Of a DNA stretch of 64,000 nt, positions 1 to 11,225 are shown piece after piece; position 1 is the first letter of the stretch, and each line of letters begins with the position of its first letter. This DNA is from Myrica gale. Its lineage: Eukaryota > Streptophyta > Magnoliopsida > Fagales > Myricaceae. Below the pieces are notes generated by a model. It saw only the letters and a program-made list of their open reading frames with translations, was not told where the DNA came from and made no database searches. The position numbers and the translations under genes were made by a program. The stretch is from positions 11,850,501 to 11,914,500 of the forward strand of contig OZ005613.1 in NCBI GenBank assembly GCA_963930655.1, given 5' to 3'.

Positions 1-9
1 TATGTCTCC

Positions 10-222
10 CTATCTTCCACTGGACAAAGCATCTCTCAACTCCACCTTAACGAAACCTAGCCTCCTCCCATTCAGCCGTGTGACAGAATCAACGTCCACC
101 AAAAGCACACGATTGAATCTCAATGCTACAACTTTGCCCTCACAAAGTACAGCTCTACCCAAGCTACTCAATATTTCAGGTGCACTACAACATAATTCTT
201 CAACACTGACTTGTTGTGTGCA
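10..222 (-). CDS. Possible terminal exon of an unrecognised gene
   Basis: The minus strand is open for about 70 codons and ends at a TAG at 12-10. It begins just after an AG that could be a splice acceptor (225-223 reads TAG in this frame). The conceptual peptide has ordinary protein composition, with alternating hydrophobic and charged residues and ends in DALSSGR. No family is recognised. The acceptor lacks a strong pyrimidine tract and nothing further upstream is clearly coding. It could be a chance open frame or a decayed exon. Confidence 0.22.
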   Translation of the reverse strand, partial: CTQQVSVEELCCSAPEILSSLGRAVLCEGKVVALRFNRVLLVDVDSVTRLNGRRLGFVKVELRDALSSGR

Positions 223-229
223 CTAATTG

Positions 230-736
230 TATTCCAAACTTGAGGAAATTTTAACTACCATTGATACTGCAAGAGAAGATTTATGCCCATTAAATGTTTG
301 TTATATAGCCTATGAGTAAGAGGCCAAGTGCAAATAATTGATAGGATCACAAATGTGTATAAAAATCATTCTATACTGACAATTTTTCAATGAGAAGAAT
401 ACAAACTTTCATTCATATTCCCATGTTGCTGCTTTTTGGTTGAAACCCAATTTTTTTTGCTATAAAAAGATCCATGGTGGATTTGGTTCCAGTCATGAGA
501 AAATGTTCATAAGGAGAACAAAAAATGCATATCCATTTTTTTTAACCAAAAAGCCATTGAATTAGAATCAAAACTAACCAAGAAGGCAAGTAAACTTCTA
601 CCTGTAAATACTCCAAGTTTGATATGCTCTCAGAAACAAGGATGTAAAGTGACCTCAAACCTACAATGGGAGAAAAAGTGTCTTAGTAATTAGGTATAGA
701 ATTAGAGATAACTGGCACACAACAAATCTAAGATAG
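230..736. other. AT-rich intergenic stretch, no gene seen
   Basis: No open frame of recognisable family, RNA gene or repeat unit was seen here. It ends where the gypsy LTR begins. Confidence 0.5.
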
Positions 737-1399
737 TGATGGGGGAATAATTTCTCCTTACTACAAAAGTCCACAGTTACCGGCCCAAAATGGTGAGACA
801 TGAATCAGCCCATGTGACATGATACACACTTTTCGATTATTGAGAGTCACAAAAGGGTCTGACAATTCATACTTTATTGGTTAAAGATAATTTACATAAG
901 AAATTATGATTATTCTCTATTATTCATTAATAAAGATGACAGACGAAAAAGTGACAAAAGAAAGTCGATTTAATCTACCTAAAAAAGGAGACCAACCCTG
1001 ACAACACCGATCATGGTTAAAGTGGGAATGAGACGGAAAGAGTCCCGGGGGGACTAAGGTCCGAAGAAAGCAGGGCTGAGGCCCAACATATTTGGGGCCA
1101 AAAGAGGAGGAAAGGAAAGAAGGGAGGATACAGAGAAAAGAAGGGGACTTTTTCTGAGAGGATAATAGTAAAAACCCAGAAAATAAAGAAAATGAGAGAA
1201 GTGAGGAAGATATACGGGTTAGAGTTACAAGGAGAAATCCCCCTAAAAGGAGGACTCTGATTTCGAGTATCTTATTTTACTTGTAAGAGGAAGGAAAATT
1301 TGAGCCTTTTAACCCATCTCAAGCTCTAGACTATAAGTCTAATTCCCTCGGGTATTTAGCCCAGTGGAGGTTATGATGGACCGGTTCAAAATGGATCCA
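737..1399 (+). repeat. Probable 5' LTR of a Ty3/gypsy (Tat-like) element
   Basis: The segment starts TGATGG and ends CCA. A few bases later, at 1405, comes TGGCGTCGTTTGTGAGAAC, which resembles the TGGCGCCGTCTGTGGGAA-type primer-binding region found after the LTR in many plant Tat-lineage gypsy elements. The stretch from about 1010 to 1260 is purine-rich. Only one copy is present, so the boundaries are inferred from the TG/CA ends and the PBS position, not from aligning two LTRs. Confidence 0.55.
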
Positions 1400-1954
1400 A
1401 TAGTTGGCGTCGTTTGTGAGAACATTCTCCTTTAAACTTGTTATCTCACCTTACGCTCGAAGCGTCTTAATGTTCTTTTTGTCAATTTAAGCCGTGCTAA
1501 ATGGACATAGATGTCTCCTCTCAAGGAAAGGCTATTGCAGTTACTCCGGATTCACCTCTGCTACAGGAAACTAGTGTTCAAGCTAAGGCTATTATGATGG
1601 AAAAGGTCCAAGCCTCACCCATTCTTGTAGTAGATCGTTTTTTCTGGACAACCTTTCGATCTGAACTAGCAGACCTCTTCACCTGGGGGGTCTCTTCAAA
1701 GTATTAGGGTTTGTGCTTCGGGAGGTATTGACCCTAGGACAGGGACTACATGAGAAGCAGGTCACCCCTAGGGTAGTTTGAAAGGTCATCCTGAATATGC
1801 TCCAGGAAGTTCATAGTTTATGCCATTAACTAACGCAAAGGTATAAGGAAATTCGCAGGGAGTTGGAGACCTCTCACGATGGATAAAAGACCTCTACCCC
1901 ATATCTATACAACAGAACCCTTGGATAGTGTGGAGTTGGAGACAAATAAAGTGG
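1400..1954 (+). pseudogene. PBS and gag-leader remnant of the gypsy element
   Basis: After the PBS-like site at 1405 there is a short open frame (1501-1707) beginning MDIDVSSQGKAIAV. The later pieces are interrupted by stops. Position directly after an LTR and PBS suggests the start of gag, but no conserved gag domain can be seen. The sequence is cut by the hAT-derived segment that follows. Confidence 0.4.
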
Positions 1955-4307
1955 TAAAGGTGGGTGCATCACTGAGTGCCACTACTGAAGCCTCCACCTG
2001 CCACCCGCTAGCCCTCAACGCCTCTCCAGCTCTCCCTCTCGGCCCTCTCTCCCCCAGCGGCTAGCACCCTCTCTAGGCCTTCTCTCCCCCGCGTGTTGTG
2101 GGAATTTAGGTATTGTAGTATTTTTTTTAAATCTTGTATTGTCAATGTTAATTTAGATCTTTAGATTTTGTTAACTTAGATCTTTAGTTTTTGTTAAATC
2201 TTGTATTATCAGTGTTAACTTAAATCTTTAGTTTTTGTTAACTTAGATCTTCAATTTTTGTGAAATCTTGTATTGTTGATGCTGGATGATTATTGTTGAT
2301 AGACTATTAGACTTTATTATTGGTGATTATTGTTGATAGGCTTTATTATTGTCGCTGCTTGGTGATTATTGGTGATTATTTTGAGACTTGATTATTGTTG
2401 ATGGTGGGTGACAATTTGAATTTGAACTGTGCAGAGGATGGTTTAGATTTTGACTCGTTTCTATCAAGCCTATTGTTTATGCATGATGCTTAGATGATTT
2501 AGGTTGTGAACATAGTTGTTAGAGTTAGATAGATCGAGTCAATTTGGTATTAATTTTTTTTACTCAGTTACTGAAATGAGAATAAAATTTTTTTTGTGTC
2601 AGATGGATTCTTTTAGTTCTACATTTACTGCAAACATAGGGTCTTGTCCCGGTACAAATGGTCCAACTGACCCAATTGATGAGTGTGTTAATGCTCCTAA
2701 TTCTCCTAGAGATGAGGGTCATACTGATCAACTAGATGGAGATCAACCTAGTAAAAAGAGAAGAAATGCTCGCAAGAGTTTTGTGTGAGATCATTTTACC
2801 AAAATTCTTCCAGTTATTAGACCTAAACACCCTGAGGCCAATTGTCATCGTTGTAATGCCAAAGTTGGGTGTCATCCTGATCACCATGGCACTTCGGGTA
2901 TGAGAAGTCATCTCAAACGTTGCTTGCCTTATTTGAAGCAACAAAACTTATTAGACAAGCCTCAATCTAGATTGACAATGGATGTTTCGAAGGCAAAAGA
3001 GAATGAGTCGGGGATTTTGAAGTTGAATACTTATAGTGAGAATGAGGTTAGGAGGTGGATTGCCGAATTTTTGGTCATGGATGAGATGTCATTTAGAACT
3101 GTGCAAAGGATGGGGTTTAGGAGAATGATTGCTAGACTGGAGCCAGCTTTAAGATGTCTTCTAGATATACGATGATGAGGGATTGTATGGAGTTGTATGT
3201 AGAGGAGGGATAAATTGAAAGACGCATTTATGAGGGAAAACCCTAGAGTGTGTTTTACGACTGATACGTGGACATCAATTCAGAATGTGAATTACATGTG
3301 CGTGACGACCCATTTTATTGATAGGAACTGGTGTTTACAGAAGATGATCCTTTACTTTCGCCGTGTAACTGATCATAAAGGGGTAACCATTGGGAAAGAG
3401 ATAGAGGCATGTATGAATAGTTGGAAGATTGAGAAAATCCTCACAATCACGGTTGATAATGTAACCTCTAATGATACTGCAATCGAACAACTGAAGAAAT
3501 ATGTTTTATTTTGTTAACTATTAATTGATTATTTGGTTGTTATAATAATTCTCTTATAAATGTTTTGTTTTGTTTTTATATTTTGTAGAGATGGAGAACT
3601 TGAAGATATGCTAAACATGATGAAGCTTGGAGCTTTGATTGTCTTATTTGGTTGTTATAATAATTTTCTCATAAATAGTTTGTTTTGTTAATTGATTATT
3701 TGATTGTCTTAATATTCTCTTATAAATGACAAATGTTTTGTTTTGTTTTTGTATTTTCTAGAGATGGAGCATTGGAGAAGCTTGGAATGCTTAATGGACT
3801 AGAAAGCTTCAGATTTTGAATATGGAATTTTGGACATCCTTTAATATGCATTTTTACTTATTTAATATGGGGTTTGTATTATTTGATAAATGTTTACTTG
3901 TTTACTTGTTGAACGTGTTTACTTGTTGAACTTGTTTACTTACTTAATATGGAGTTTGTATTATTTAGTTTTTCTTTTGTGATTTGAAGAATGTATTGTT
4001 TATTTACTTATTTGTCTTGTTTATTTGTTTATGGTTAATTGTTTGTTTAGTTTTTCTTTTATAATTTGAAGAATGTATTGTTTATTTGAACTTGGGCATT
4101 AGATAAATTATTTTATTTGGACTTGGGCAGCAGCTAAATTTGGGCCTTTTAGGCTCAAATAAGGAACCAGAATATCCGGTTTCGTTTTCGGCTCCGTTCC
4201 GGTGTATTCCAGAACGGAACCGGAATGAAAATTGCCATTCCGGTGGGTACCGGAACGGAATCCGGAATGGACCATTCCAGTTCTGTTCCATCCGGTGCCC
4301 ACCCTTA
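1955..4307 (+). mobile_element. Decayed hAT-family DNA transposon
   Basis: The interior encodes a BED zinc finger and hAT transposase pieces. The right end (about 4155-4307) is a cluster of CCGGAA/TTCCGG motifs that ends CCCACCCTTA, so the inverted terminal repeat reads TAAGGGTGGGCACCGG. At 1955 the sequence TAAAGGTGGGTGCA is similar and is the best left-end candidate. The left subterminal GC motifs are missing, however, and the 8 bp flanking the two ends do not match, so the left end is uncertain. The 3' part holds diverged direct repeats (about 3524-3610 and 3641-3790). Gypsy sequence lies on both sides, consistent with insertion into that element. Confidence 0.55.
2603..3517 (+). pseudogene. 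hAT transposase fragment (BED finger, RICESLEEPER-like)
   Basis: The ATG at 2603 directly follows a pyrimidine-rich splice acceptor (TTTTTTTGTGTCAG). After an acidic, low-complexity N-terminus and a lysine/arginine patch there is a TGA at about 2786-2788. The same frame then gives a BED-type finger (CHRC, later HLKRC, about 2850-2920). At 3215-3517 the reading continues with hAT core signatures including FTTDTWTS, the MCVTTHFID region and the TVDNVTSND region. These match the first catalytic block of plant hAT transposases. Stops at about 3173-3215 and loss of everything after 3517, including the hAT dimerisation region, show that it is dead. Confidence 0.75.
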
Positions 4308-5640
4308 TTTGGTCATGCCGTTGGGGTTGAAAAATGTTGGTGCTACCTACCGGATATTAGTGAATGATGTATTTAAAAAACAAATTGGTAGGAAAAAGGG
4401 ACAAGCTTTTGTGGATTTCTTGTTAGACTTTGCCAATGATTCATCTCCGACAGAGGGTGATCATCCATGAAAGAATATTGACCATGCATGTAGATGGCTT
4501 TTCAAATCGAATGGCTAGCGGAGCTGGAGTGACTCTCACTACTCCAGAGGGAGTGAAGCTCGAATATGCACTATGTTTCGATTTTTTGGCTACTAATAAT
4601 GAAGCAGAATATGAGGCTTTATTGGTTGGGTTAGCCATTGCACTGCTCGAAGTTATTCTCTGTTGGTGGTCAACCAAGTTCTGGGAGATTATATTATGAA
4701 AGAGGAGCGAATGCGAGAATATTCAGTCCAAATAGAAACACTGAGAAAAAATTTCGGTACATTTGAGCTTAATCTGGTGCCGCACGAACAGAATGAGAAG
4801 GCTGATCGGTTAGCTCAATTAGCTTCAAATCCAAAATTAGATGAAGAGAATGGTATGACCGGACAGGTGATAATATGCCTGTCCTCTTTAAATCAGAGAG
4901 GTCAATGGCTAGTCTGTCCAATTAGTTCAAAGGAATGGTAGGGGCCCCAATCTTTGTGTATCTGGCAGATGACCTTCTCCCTATAGACCGGGAAGAAACT
5001 TGACGGTCTTCCCGGTATGTGCTGAGCTAAGATATATTGTACACAAAAAGTTTCCCATTCCTTCTGCTACGGTGTTTTTGTAATGGAGAAGGAACCTATG
5101 TGTCGCGAGACACATATGAGGGTATATGTGGTAACCACTCAGGGCATAGGGCCTTGTCACATAAAACCTTGAGAGCTGGATATTTCTGACCTGCAATGCT
5201 GCGCAATGCTAAACAGGTGGAACAAACATGTGATGATTGTCAAAGACATGCTGACATACCCAGAAGATCGGCTGAACCGATGACATCTATTAGTTCACCC
5301 TGTCCCTTCGCTCAATGGGGAATGGACATAGTCTGACCATTTCCTTAGGCAAGGAGGCCGGTAAAATTTTTGGTCGTGGCCAATGATTATTTTACCAAAT
5401 CGGTAGAAGTTGAGCTTTTGGCTACAATTACATAGGAACGAATCCAAGGCTTCGTATGGAGAAATGTCATTTGTCCGTTTGGTTTACCCCAGATAATCAT
5501 ATCAGAAAATGGTTGTTAGTTTGACAATAATCACTTTAGGTCCTTTTGTTCTGGTCTCAGAATTTTGAATCATTTTTCGTCACCCACTCATCCGCAAGCA
5601 AATGGGAAGGTAGAAGTAACTAAACGATGGAGACGAGCCA
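4308..5640 (+). pseudogene. Ty3/gypsy pol remnant: RT end, RNase H, integrase
   Basis: Four blocks of pol can be read in order across several frames. The first is the reverse-transcriptase motif MPLGLKNVGATYRILVND with FKKQIGR (4315-4395). The second is RNase H with HVDGFSNRMASGAGV and NNEAEYEALLVGL (about 4480-4640). The third is the RNase H tail (4663-4860). The fourth is a degenerate integrase, with CDDCQRHAD in the zinc-finger region near 5235 and a core ending THPQANGKVEV near 5590-5620. Many stops and frameshifts are present and the RT catalytic YVDD region is deleted. The text breaks abruptly near 5630, where the pararetroviral segment begins. Motif wording is closest to the Tat/Retand group. 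Confidence 0.75.
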
Positions 5641-6513
5641 TAGACTTAAAGAAAAACACAGGAAAGAGTGCGGAAGCAGAGACGAGAACAACATATGTAA
5701 TCAAAATAAATTTAAAGACCCCATGATGAAAGGGACCAGCTTTGTTCTACCTGCAGATCAGCGTCTTAAGGTCATTTAGCTGGTATCCACTTGCAATTGG
5801 TCTTAAAATAAATTAACTTAAAGAAAATTAATGACTAAAACCGGCCATGTATTAGGTAATGCATGAGAGCAGTAACTTAGAATCGTCAAATCTGGTGGTA
5901 TGCATGCCTGCAGATAATAGAGAAGTTTAAAGACAAAGATATGACTGAAAACTTCAGTTTACTTCATCAAAGGCTTACTTGGAACATACAAGAGTAACTA
6001 ACAAGAACTATCAAGTTAGAAGACATGGTTGCTAAACTTAGATAGACTTGGGAGAGAAAGACAGGAGGGAGAGAAAGTTCAGAAATCCGAAAATGGAATT
6101 CTGGTTCAAATGACTTCGATCTTGTGTTTTTAAAGATAGAAGAGTGGCTGCAGAATCACGCTAAATCATGCAATCACACGTGCTATTATTGTGGATGAAC
6201 AGTGACCTGTTGACTGCTTTTCCACTGGTTACTAACTGTTCATGAATAGTACTTTTGACTTTTTACTGTTCATGAATAATTATTTATCGGGTAAATTTCG
6301 ACTGACTTTTTCATGACTTGTCGGCAAAGATTTGAAGCTACATAGCGTCAAAGTTCTTCACTGAGATCATAGGGGTCCTAACTATCTTGGAAGATAGGGT
6401 ACAAATAGTTAGGTTGACTTGACTGGTAGGTGACGAATGGGATGAGGCTGGGGATAACTCATCTTGTCTACTAATCTGGCTGACTTGGAGCTAAAGCTGC
6501 TGGGATAATTCCT

Positions 6514-7672
6514 TTAGATCTTCTTTGTTTTTACTGGGGCCATGGCAGATGCCACAGCTGTCTGGAGGCTGGCTTTCTCGACCATGAACTGGGAGATTTT
6601 CTTTTGAGGAGGAAATTCCTTCTGAAATTGAGCAATGATGCCATCAAATTTGAATTTGTCCCACCATTTAACATAAAATCTGCGGGTGCAGATAGATTGA
6701 CTAACTTGATAATCCCATTTGAAAATCCACGGGATTTTATATTTACTGGCAAACTGGTAAAGCATGGGGAACTGCTTGTGGTGAGGATTGATATGGCAAA
6801 TCGAGAAGAAAACTAAAAAAACATTGAGTAGAGGAGTGGGGAAAATGTCGGGTACAGAGCCGAACATTTGCCACCATCGAATAAACCAAGTAGGAAGTTG
6901 ACTATTGACTTGTTATTGAAGTTCAAGAACCAAGAAAGTGTAAGACGTATTTTGGTAGAATAATGTTTTGGACCAAGCTTCAATATAGTTATGATAATTG
7001 AAGGGAATTGGTTGACTAGGGAGTTCTCTGAGCATGGAAGGATGAAGTCCCCATCTTTGACATGAGAGAATTCTAATATTGGCTCAATCTGTGCTGACTC
7101 AGTATGTAAAAAGATGACTTTGTAAAAACTGATTGACTTGTTGGGATGATTTGGGATGAAATACCATTTGGGAAGCAGATATGCAAATGATTGTGGCAAG
7201 GCTCGATATGGAAGATGTTGCTGACATGGGGCTTGACTATGAACACACGTGTTTCTCTGTATTTTACTTTGTAGTATATTATCCGGAGACTAGGCCTTAT
7301 TTTGTAGTCTTAACGGAGACTGGCCAGAGATAATGCCTCAATTACAACATATGGATTACTTGTTGCGGCTAGGGCAGAATAATTGGGTTTACTAGAGGAG
7401 GCTAGGGCAAACACAAAAGGTGGTCGTCCGAAGTGACTAACTAAAGATAGGGACGATTGGGGTCGGACTGATGATGGTCAAACTCTGGTCGTAGAGGTTG
7501 GTTTAGGGATGTCACCTAAAACCTGAAACGGGTTAACATTGTTGGCCGGTTGATTTGGTGACGGGTCATTTGTTACTACATGGCCAGGTTGGAGGAGAAT
7601 TTGGCTAGGAGAAGGCTGAGGTTTACTAGGGGTTGACTTGACAGGTGCTTTACCTCTGGTTTTAGGTGCCAT
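6514..7672 (-). pseudogene. Second ORF of the endogenous pararetrovirus (function unknown), broken
   Basis: The ATG at 7672 starts a lysine/proline-rich N-terminus (MAPKTRGKAPVKS) that overlaps the end of the polymerase reading. The frame stops at about 7478 and resumes in pieces at 7199-6813 and 6867-6514. The C-terminal part has the conserved tryptophan-rich block YVKWWDKFKFD that I associate with the downstream ORF of florendovirus-like endogenous pararetroviruses. Its role is unknown. At least two frame breaks are present. Confidence 0.6.
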
Positions 7673-7789
7673 GGAAGTCCTGCAAAAATTCAGAAATACT
7701 GTTTTGACTTCCTTTGATGTACTCAATATCAAAATAGAAAATACTTAAAATTGCTTGCCAACGAGCAAAAATCTGTTTTGATACAATGT

Positions 7790-8900
7790 TTTGAAAACAT
7801 TTTCAAAAACAAATTTGACACTTTTGCAATCGACACGAACCAAAAATTTTGATTCAATAAATCAGATTGAAATTTACTTATGCATAGTACTATAGATAAA
7901 ATTTCTTTTTTAATAGTACTATAATTCTGCTGGGTCGGATTCTAATTGCCGGAGTAAAAATGAACAATTTGTTCAGAGGAATCAAGAGTGACATTTTGTT
8001 TGAGAATGCCACCATAACCAAGTTTGGAAGCATCGGTTTAAACAATCTTGAAAGAATCCAGAGAAGGATGCCAAGACAAGGGAGTGTCTTAACATGGGAC
8101 TTGATAAGCTGGACTATAGAAGTATGATCTTTGGTTCAAGGTGGAGGACTCTTCCGAAGACGATCAAAAAGAGGTTTACAATGATGACGAAGATTTTGAT
8201 AAAATTCAGCAATATAATTGAAAGAACCTTTGAAGCTGGTTTTTATCAAGAATGACATCTGGGAACTTGTCAGCAAATTGGATAGCTCTATCAATTGTCT
8301 GAATTTGACAATGGTAAATATTAAAACCTAAAAATCTCACTTTGGTTTGGAATAACTTGATCTTAGGGGCGAAGTCCACTAAGCCGTTTGACTTGACAAT
8401 ATGGAGAAACTTATTGAGATGCCTAAAAGGACCATCAATATAAACAATGGTGAAATGACTAAAAGGATTAAAAATATCATTCATGATATTTTGAAATTCA
8501 CTTGGTGCATTCTTCAGTCCAAAGGGCACTACATTCCATTTTTAATGACCAAAATGAATATTGAATGCGGTTTTGTACTTATCAAACTCATGAACTTGGA
8601 TTTTCCAAAATCCACTTTTCATGTCGAATTTACTAAAAATTGTGGCTTTTGAAAGGCAACATATGAGATCCTTTTTATCAAGGATAGGATACCTAAACCA
8701 TTGAAGGACTTTGTTCAGAGGCTTATAGTTGACTACTAACCTGGGAATCCCTCATTTAATTTCAACATTCTTATAAACATAAAAAGCTAAACAAGACCAA
8801 GGAGATTTACTATGACAAATGATTCCTTTACTTAAGAGATCTTGGATTTTTGTTCTTTAATAGAATTGCATCATCTCTTGATTCATCTGAATCATATGGC
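7790..8900 (-). pseudogene. Pararetroviral reverse transcriptase and RNase H, broken
   Basis: The minus strand reads through RT fingers and palm (VNYKPLNKVLQWFRYP near 8720, then the GLKNAPSEFQNIMND block at about 8515). RNase H follows, with TDASKLGYGG near 8030. The catalytic YIDD-type box at about 8430 reads YIDG, so the second catalytic aspartate is missing. Several stops and frameshifts interrupt the frame. The family copies RNA into DNA in the virus cycle; this copy cannot. It follows the protease and precedes the second ORF, as expected for a polyprotein. Confidence 0.75.
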
Positions 8901-9012
8901 ATTAGTAGGAATGTTTTTCTCACTAAATTATGGAACATAAGGTAACTTGATAATGTGTTATTTTCTATGACAGAAAGCATTGGGTAAGTCATCTGAGATT
9001 GGATATGTTGAC

Positions 9013-9465
9013 TTAAGAGTTGATAATAAATCTTTTAAACTTGATTTCCTCCTTAAGAAAATCAAGATGTTGAGTTTTACTAACAATGAATTCAAAGGTA
9101 ACATCTTGACCAAAGATGTTGGTTGTAAGACCTTCACTACTTATGGTGAACGGATACAAGAGACAGATGAAAGGAGTGCCTAAAATGACTTTCTGATCAG
9201 ACATATTTTTTACTAAAATAAAGGGTGACTTAAAGCAAACATTGTTCTTGCAAATGTGTGCTTTGGTTAACTTGTAACTAATACCCATCTGACTACCATT
9301 GGCAGAGAAGAGTCGTTCCTTTGACTTCTCATAGTACTTGGTGGGGATTAGACCTTCCTGAATACTGTCAAGATCAGTATCTGAATCTATAAGGGCAACA
9401 ACCTTGAAAGAGTATTCAGAGTTAACTATGATGGTAACTTTAGAATGACATTTATGAAAATGCAT
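9013..9465 (-). pseudogene. Pararetroviral aspartic protease region
   Basis: This is an open stretch of 150 codons with the retropepsin layout. It has a hydrophobic strand leading to the active-site loop (ALIDSDTDLDSI), a middle block, and a C-terminal VILGTPFI strand typical of pararetroviral proteases. The usual D-T/S-G triad is altered to DSD, so the catalytic glycine is lost. It lies between the zinc knuckle and reverse transcriptase, as expected in a caulimovirid polyprotein. Confidence 0.7.
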
Positions 9466-10022
9466 TTGTTTGTTACTACTACTTTCGGGATCATCTTGAG
9501 CAATGATAGGGAGAGTAGCTTTATATTCTGCATGGTCAGACTCAGAAGAAGAGGATTGACTTTGTTTCTTAAAATTTTGATTAATTTAAGGAGGACTTCT
9601 TGTTCAACAGCTTTATTTAAAGCATTTAATTCTCGAATCTCTTGTTTTACTTGGTTTACTTCAGTCTGTAAACTTAGAGGGTGACAGGTTTATGGGCTTT
9701 CTTAAACTTGTCTAAAATTTTATTAAGAATAACTTGGGTTTCAGGGATTTTTAACTTAGATTTTGTTTTACTTAAAGTATTCTTTAATTTGGTTAGGTAT
9801 TGAGCCTTAAGGTCTGGATCCTTAACTTTGTCGATTAAATCGATCAAAAGTTCTTCTTGTTTACTAATTACATTAAGAGTTCTACTTGGGTGACAACAAC
9901 TATCTCGACATCCTAATTTCTGGTTAGGGGTGTCAAATTTGTATTGGTACTAGGGTTGGAACAAGAATTAGAAGACGAAAAGTCGTCTATTTCTAAGTCA
10001 CTACCACTATAATCTATAAACT

Positions 10023-11225
10023 CTAAAATGAAAAATGATTTGACTTTTCACTATCAGGGATGTCTAAGGAAGTAATGTTTTCGAAAACACGACATTCAGA
10101 ACTGTAATGACCTAATTTTTTACACTTGTAACACCTAATTTTACTTTTATCTTTGGTAAATTTGGGTTTTGACCTTTTCCTAAAGGATTTTTTGTGAAAC
10201 TTAGGTTTACTATCTTCAGGAGGAGTATACTTCCTCAAGGATTTTCTGTGGTATCTGTTTGACTTTTTGAAGGATGACATTTTCCTTCTGGTGTTTTCTA
10301 TGGGATGGTGCTATGGGAGGTACACCATATTGTTCGCATAAATTATCCATTTCGTACTTAGCTTTACTACAGTCTTTGCTAAGTTGGTTACTAATTTTCA
10401 TGTTAATACACACTTTCAAACCTTCTTTGTTGATAGTACTAACAATATCACCATAGGTCAAGTTGTCATATTCTATGATACCTGAGGGTTGACTTATGAC
10501 TTCTCGAATCTTATGGGCAAAGAGGTTGGGTAACCCATTAATGAATTTTTCTTTCCAAAATGAGTTTTTACAATCATCTCTAAGCATCAATTGAGAAATG
10601 AAGACATCTTTGTACCATCTAAAATCACTTAAGGTTCGACACTTGAGATTACTAAGTTGCTCATGGATCCTAGCAAAGATATTACTAGGTATACTAAGAA
10701 AATGTTTAATAATGGTATAAATAAGAGTATTAATACCATCACTAACACCTAGACCTATGGTTTCATCAAAAATTGGTAATCCTTCTTTATCATGCTGGAC
10801 TACATAACAAATGAGATCACGATTTGTTTCAGTGAGATACTTTTCCCACCATTGGCGTAAAGAGCCAGTGAATCCAGAGACCATTAACTCAACAACTTCG
10901 GGATGACTAAGGGATTGGTTTACTAAGTAGCTATTTGCTACCATGATCACATGCTAGAGTTTGTTGACGATTTCCTGTTCAGATAAACCATACGTATTCC
11001 ATTCATATAACTTATTTGAGGAAACTTATAATTGACTATGGAAATTCCTTTCTTCTAATTGAAGATCAAGAGGAGTAAGTTTACTATACCAATTCTTGGT
11101 AAGAGACATAGGATTTGGACGATAAGTAGTAATCTAATTGATTTCTGATTGTTTAAACTGGTCTTCTATCTCACTAATTTGGTGATTAGAATCTAAGTCC
11201 GAGTCAAAGGCAAGACGTGGTCCGT
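10023..11225 (-). pseudogene. Pararetroviral coat-protein-like region with CCHC zinc knuckle
   Basis: The frame runs from about 11220 (with stops) through a long open part at 10950-10216 and ends with 10280-10023. The long part has the conserved coat-domain block around GFTGSLRQWWEKYL and a later ARIHEQLSNLKC block. A basic linker rich in K, R and S follows, and then a zinc knuckle CYKCKKLGHYSSEC (about 10130-10090). In the family this region packages the viral nucleic acid. A one-base shift separates the two open parts. Stops upstream of 10950 and the missing movement domain mark it as decayed. Confidence 0.75.

Larger units (their letters stand above)
5641..11225 (-). mobile_element. Endogenous plant pararetrovirus (caulimovirid) copy, decayed
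   Basis: Read on the minus strand, the order is coat-protein-like region, CCHC zinc knuckle, aspartic protease, reverse transcriptase, RNase H, then a second ORF of unknown function. No LTRs flank it and no integrase is present. That arrangement is typical of endogenous Caulimoviridae of the florendovirus/petuvirus type rather than an LTR retrotransposon. The movement-protein region expected upstream of the coat region is absent, because similarity stops at about 11225. The 3' tail (5640-6500) is noncoding with several copies of a GTTCATGAATA motif. Frameshifts, stops and lost catalytic residues show that it is an inactive fossil. Confidence 0.8.

Noticed and set aside
1947-4315. Complete hAT element with 8-bp target duplication
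   Set aside because: The flanks TAAAGTGG (1947-1954) and TTTGGTCA (4308-4315) do not match and left subterminal motifs are missing, so the left end is not secure.
4140-4367. Overlapping frames on both strands rich in R, N, G, P and F near 4.1-4.3 kb
   Set aside because: They come from the CCGGAA-type subterminal repeat of the hAT element, which is open in several frames by composition.
7770-7790. PBS-like sequence (TTGTATCAAAACAG on the minus strand) in the pararetrovirus
   Set aside because: It lies within the RNase H reading (KHCIKTDFCSLASNF), so the similarity to a tRNA-Met primer site is probably chance.
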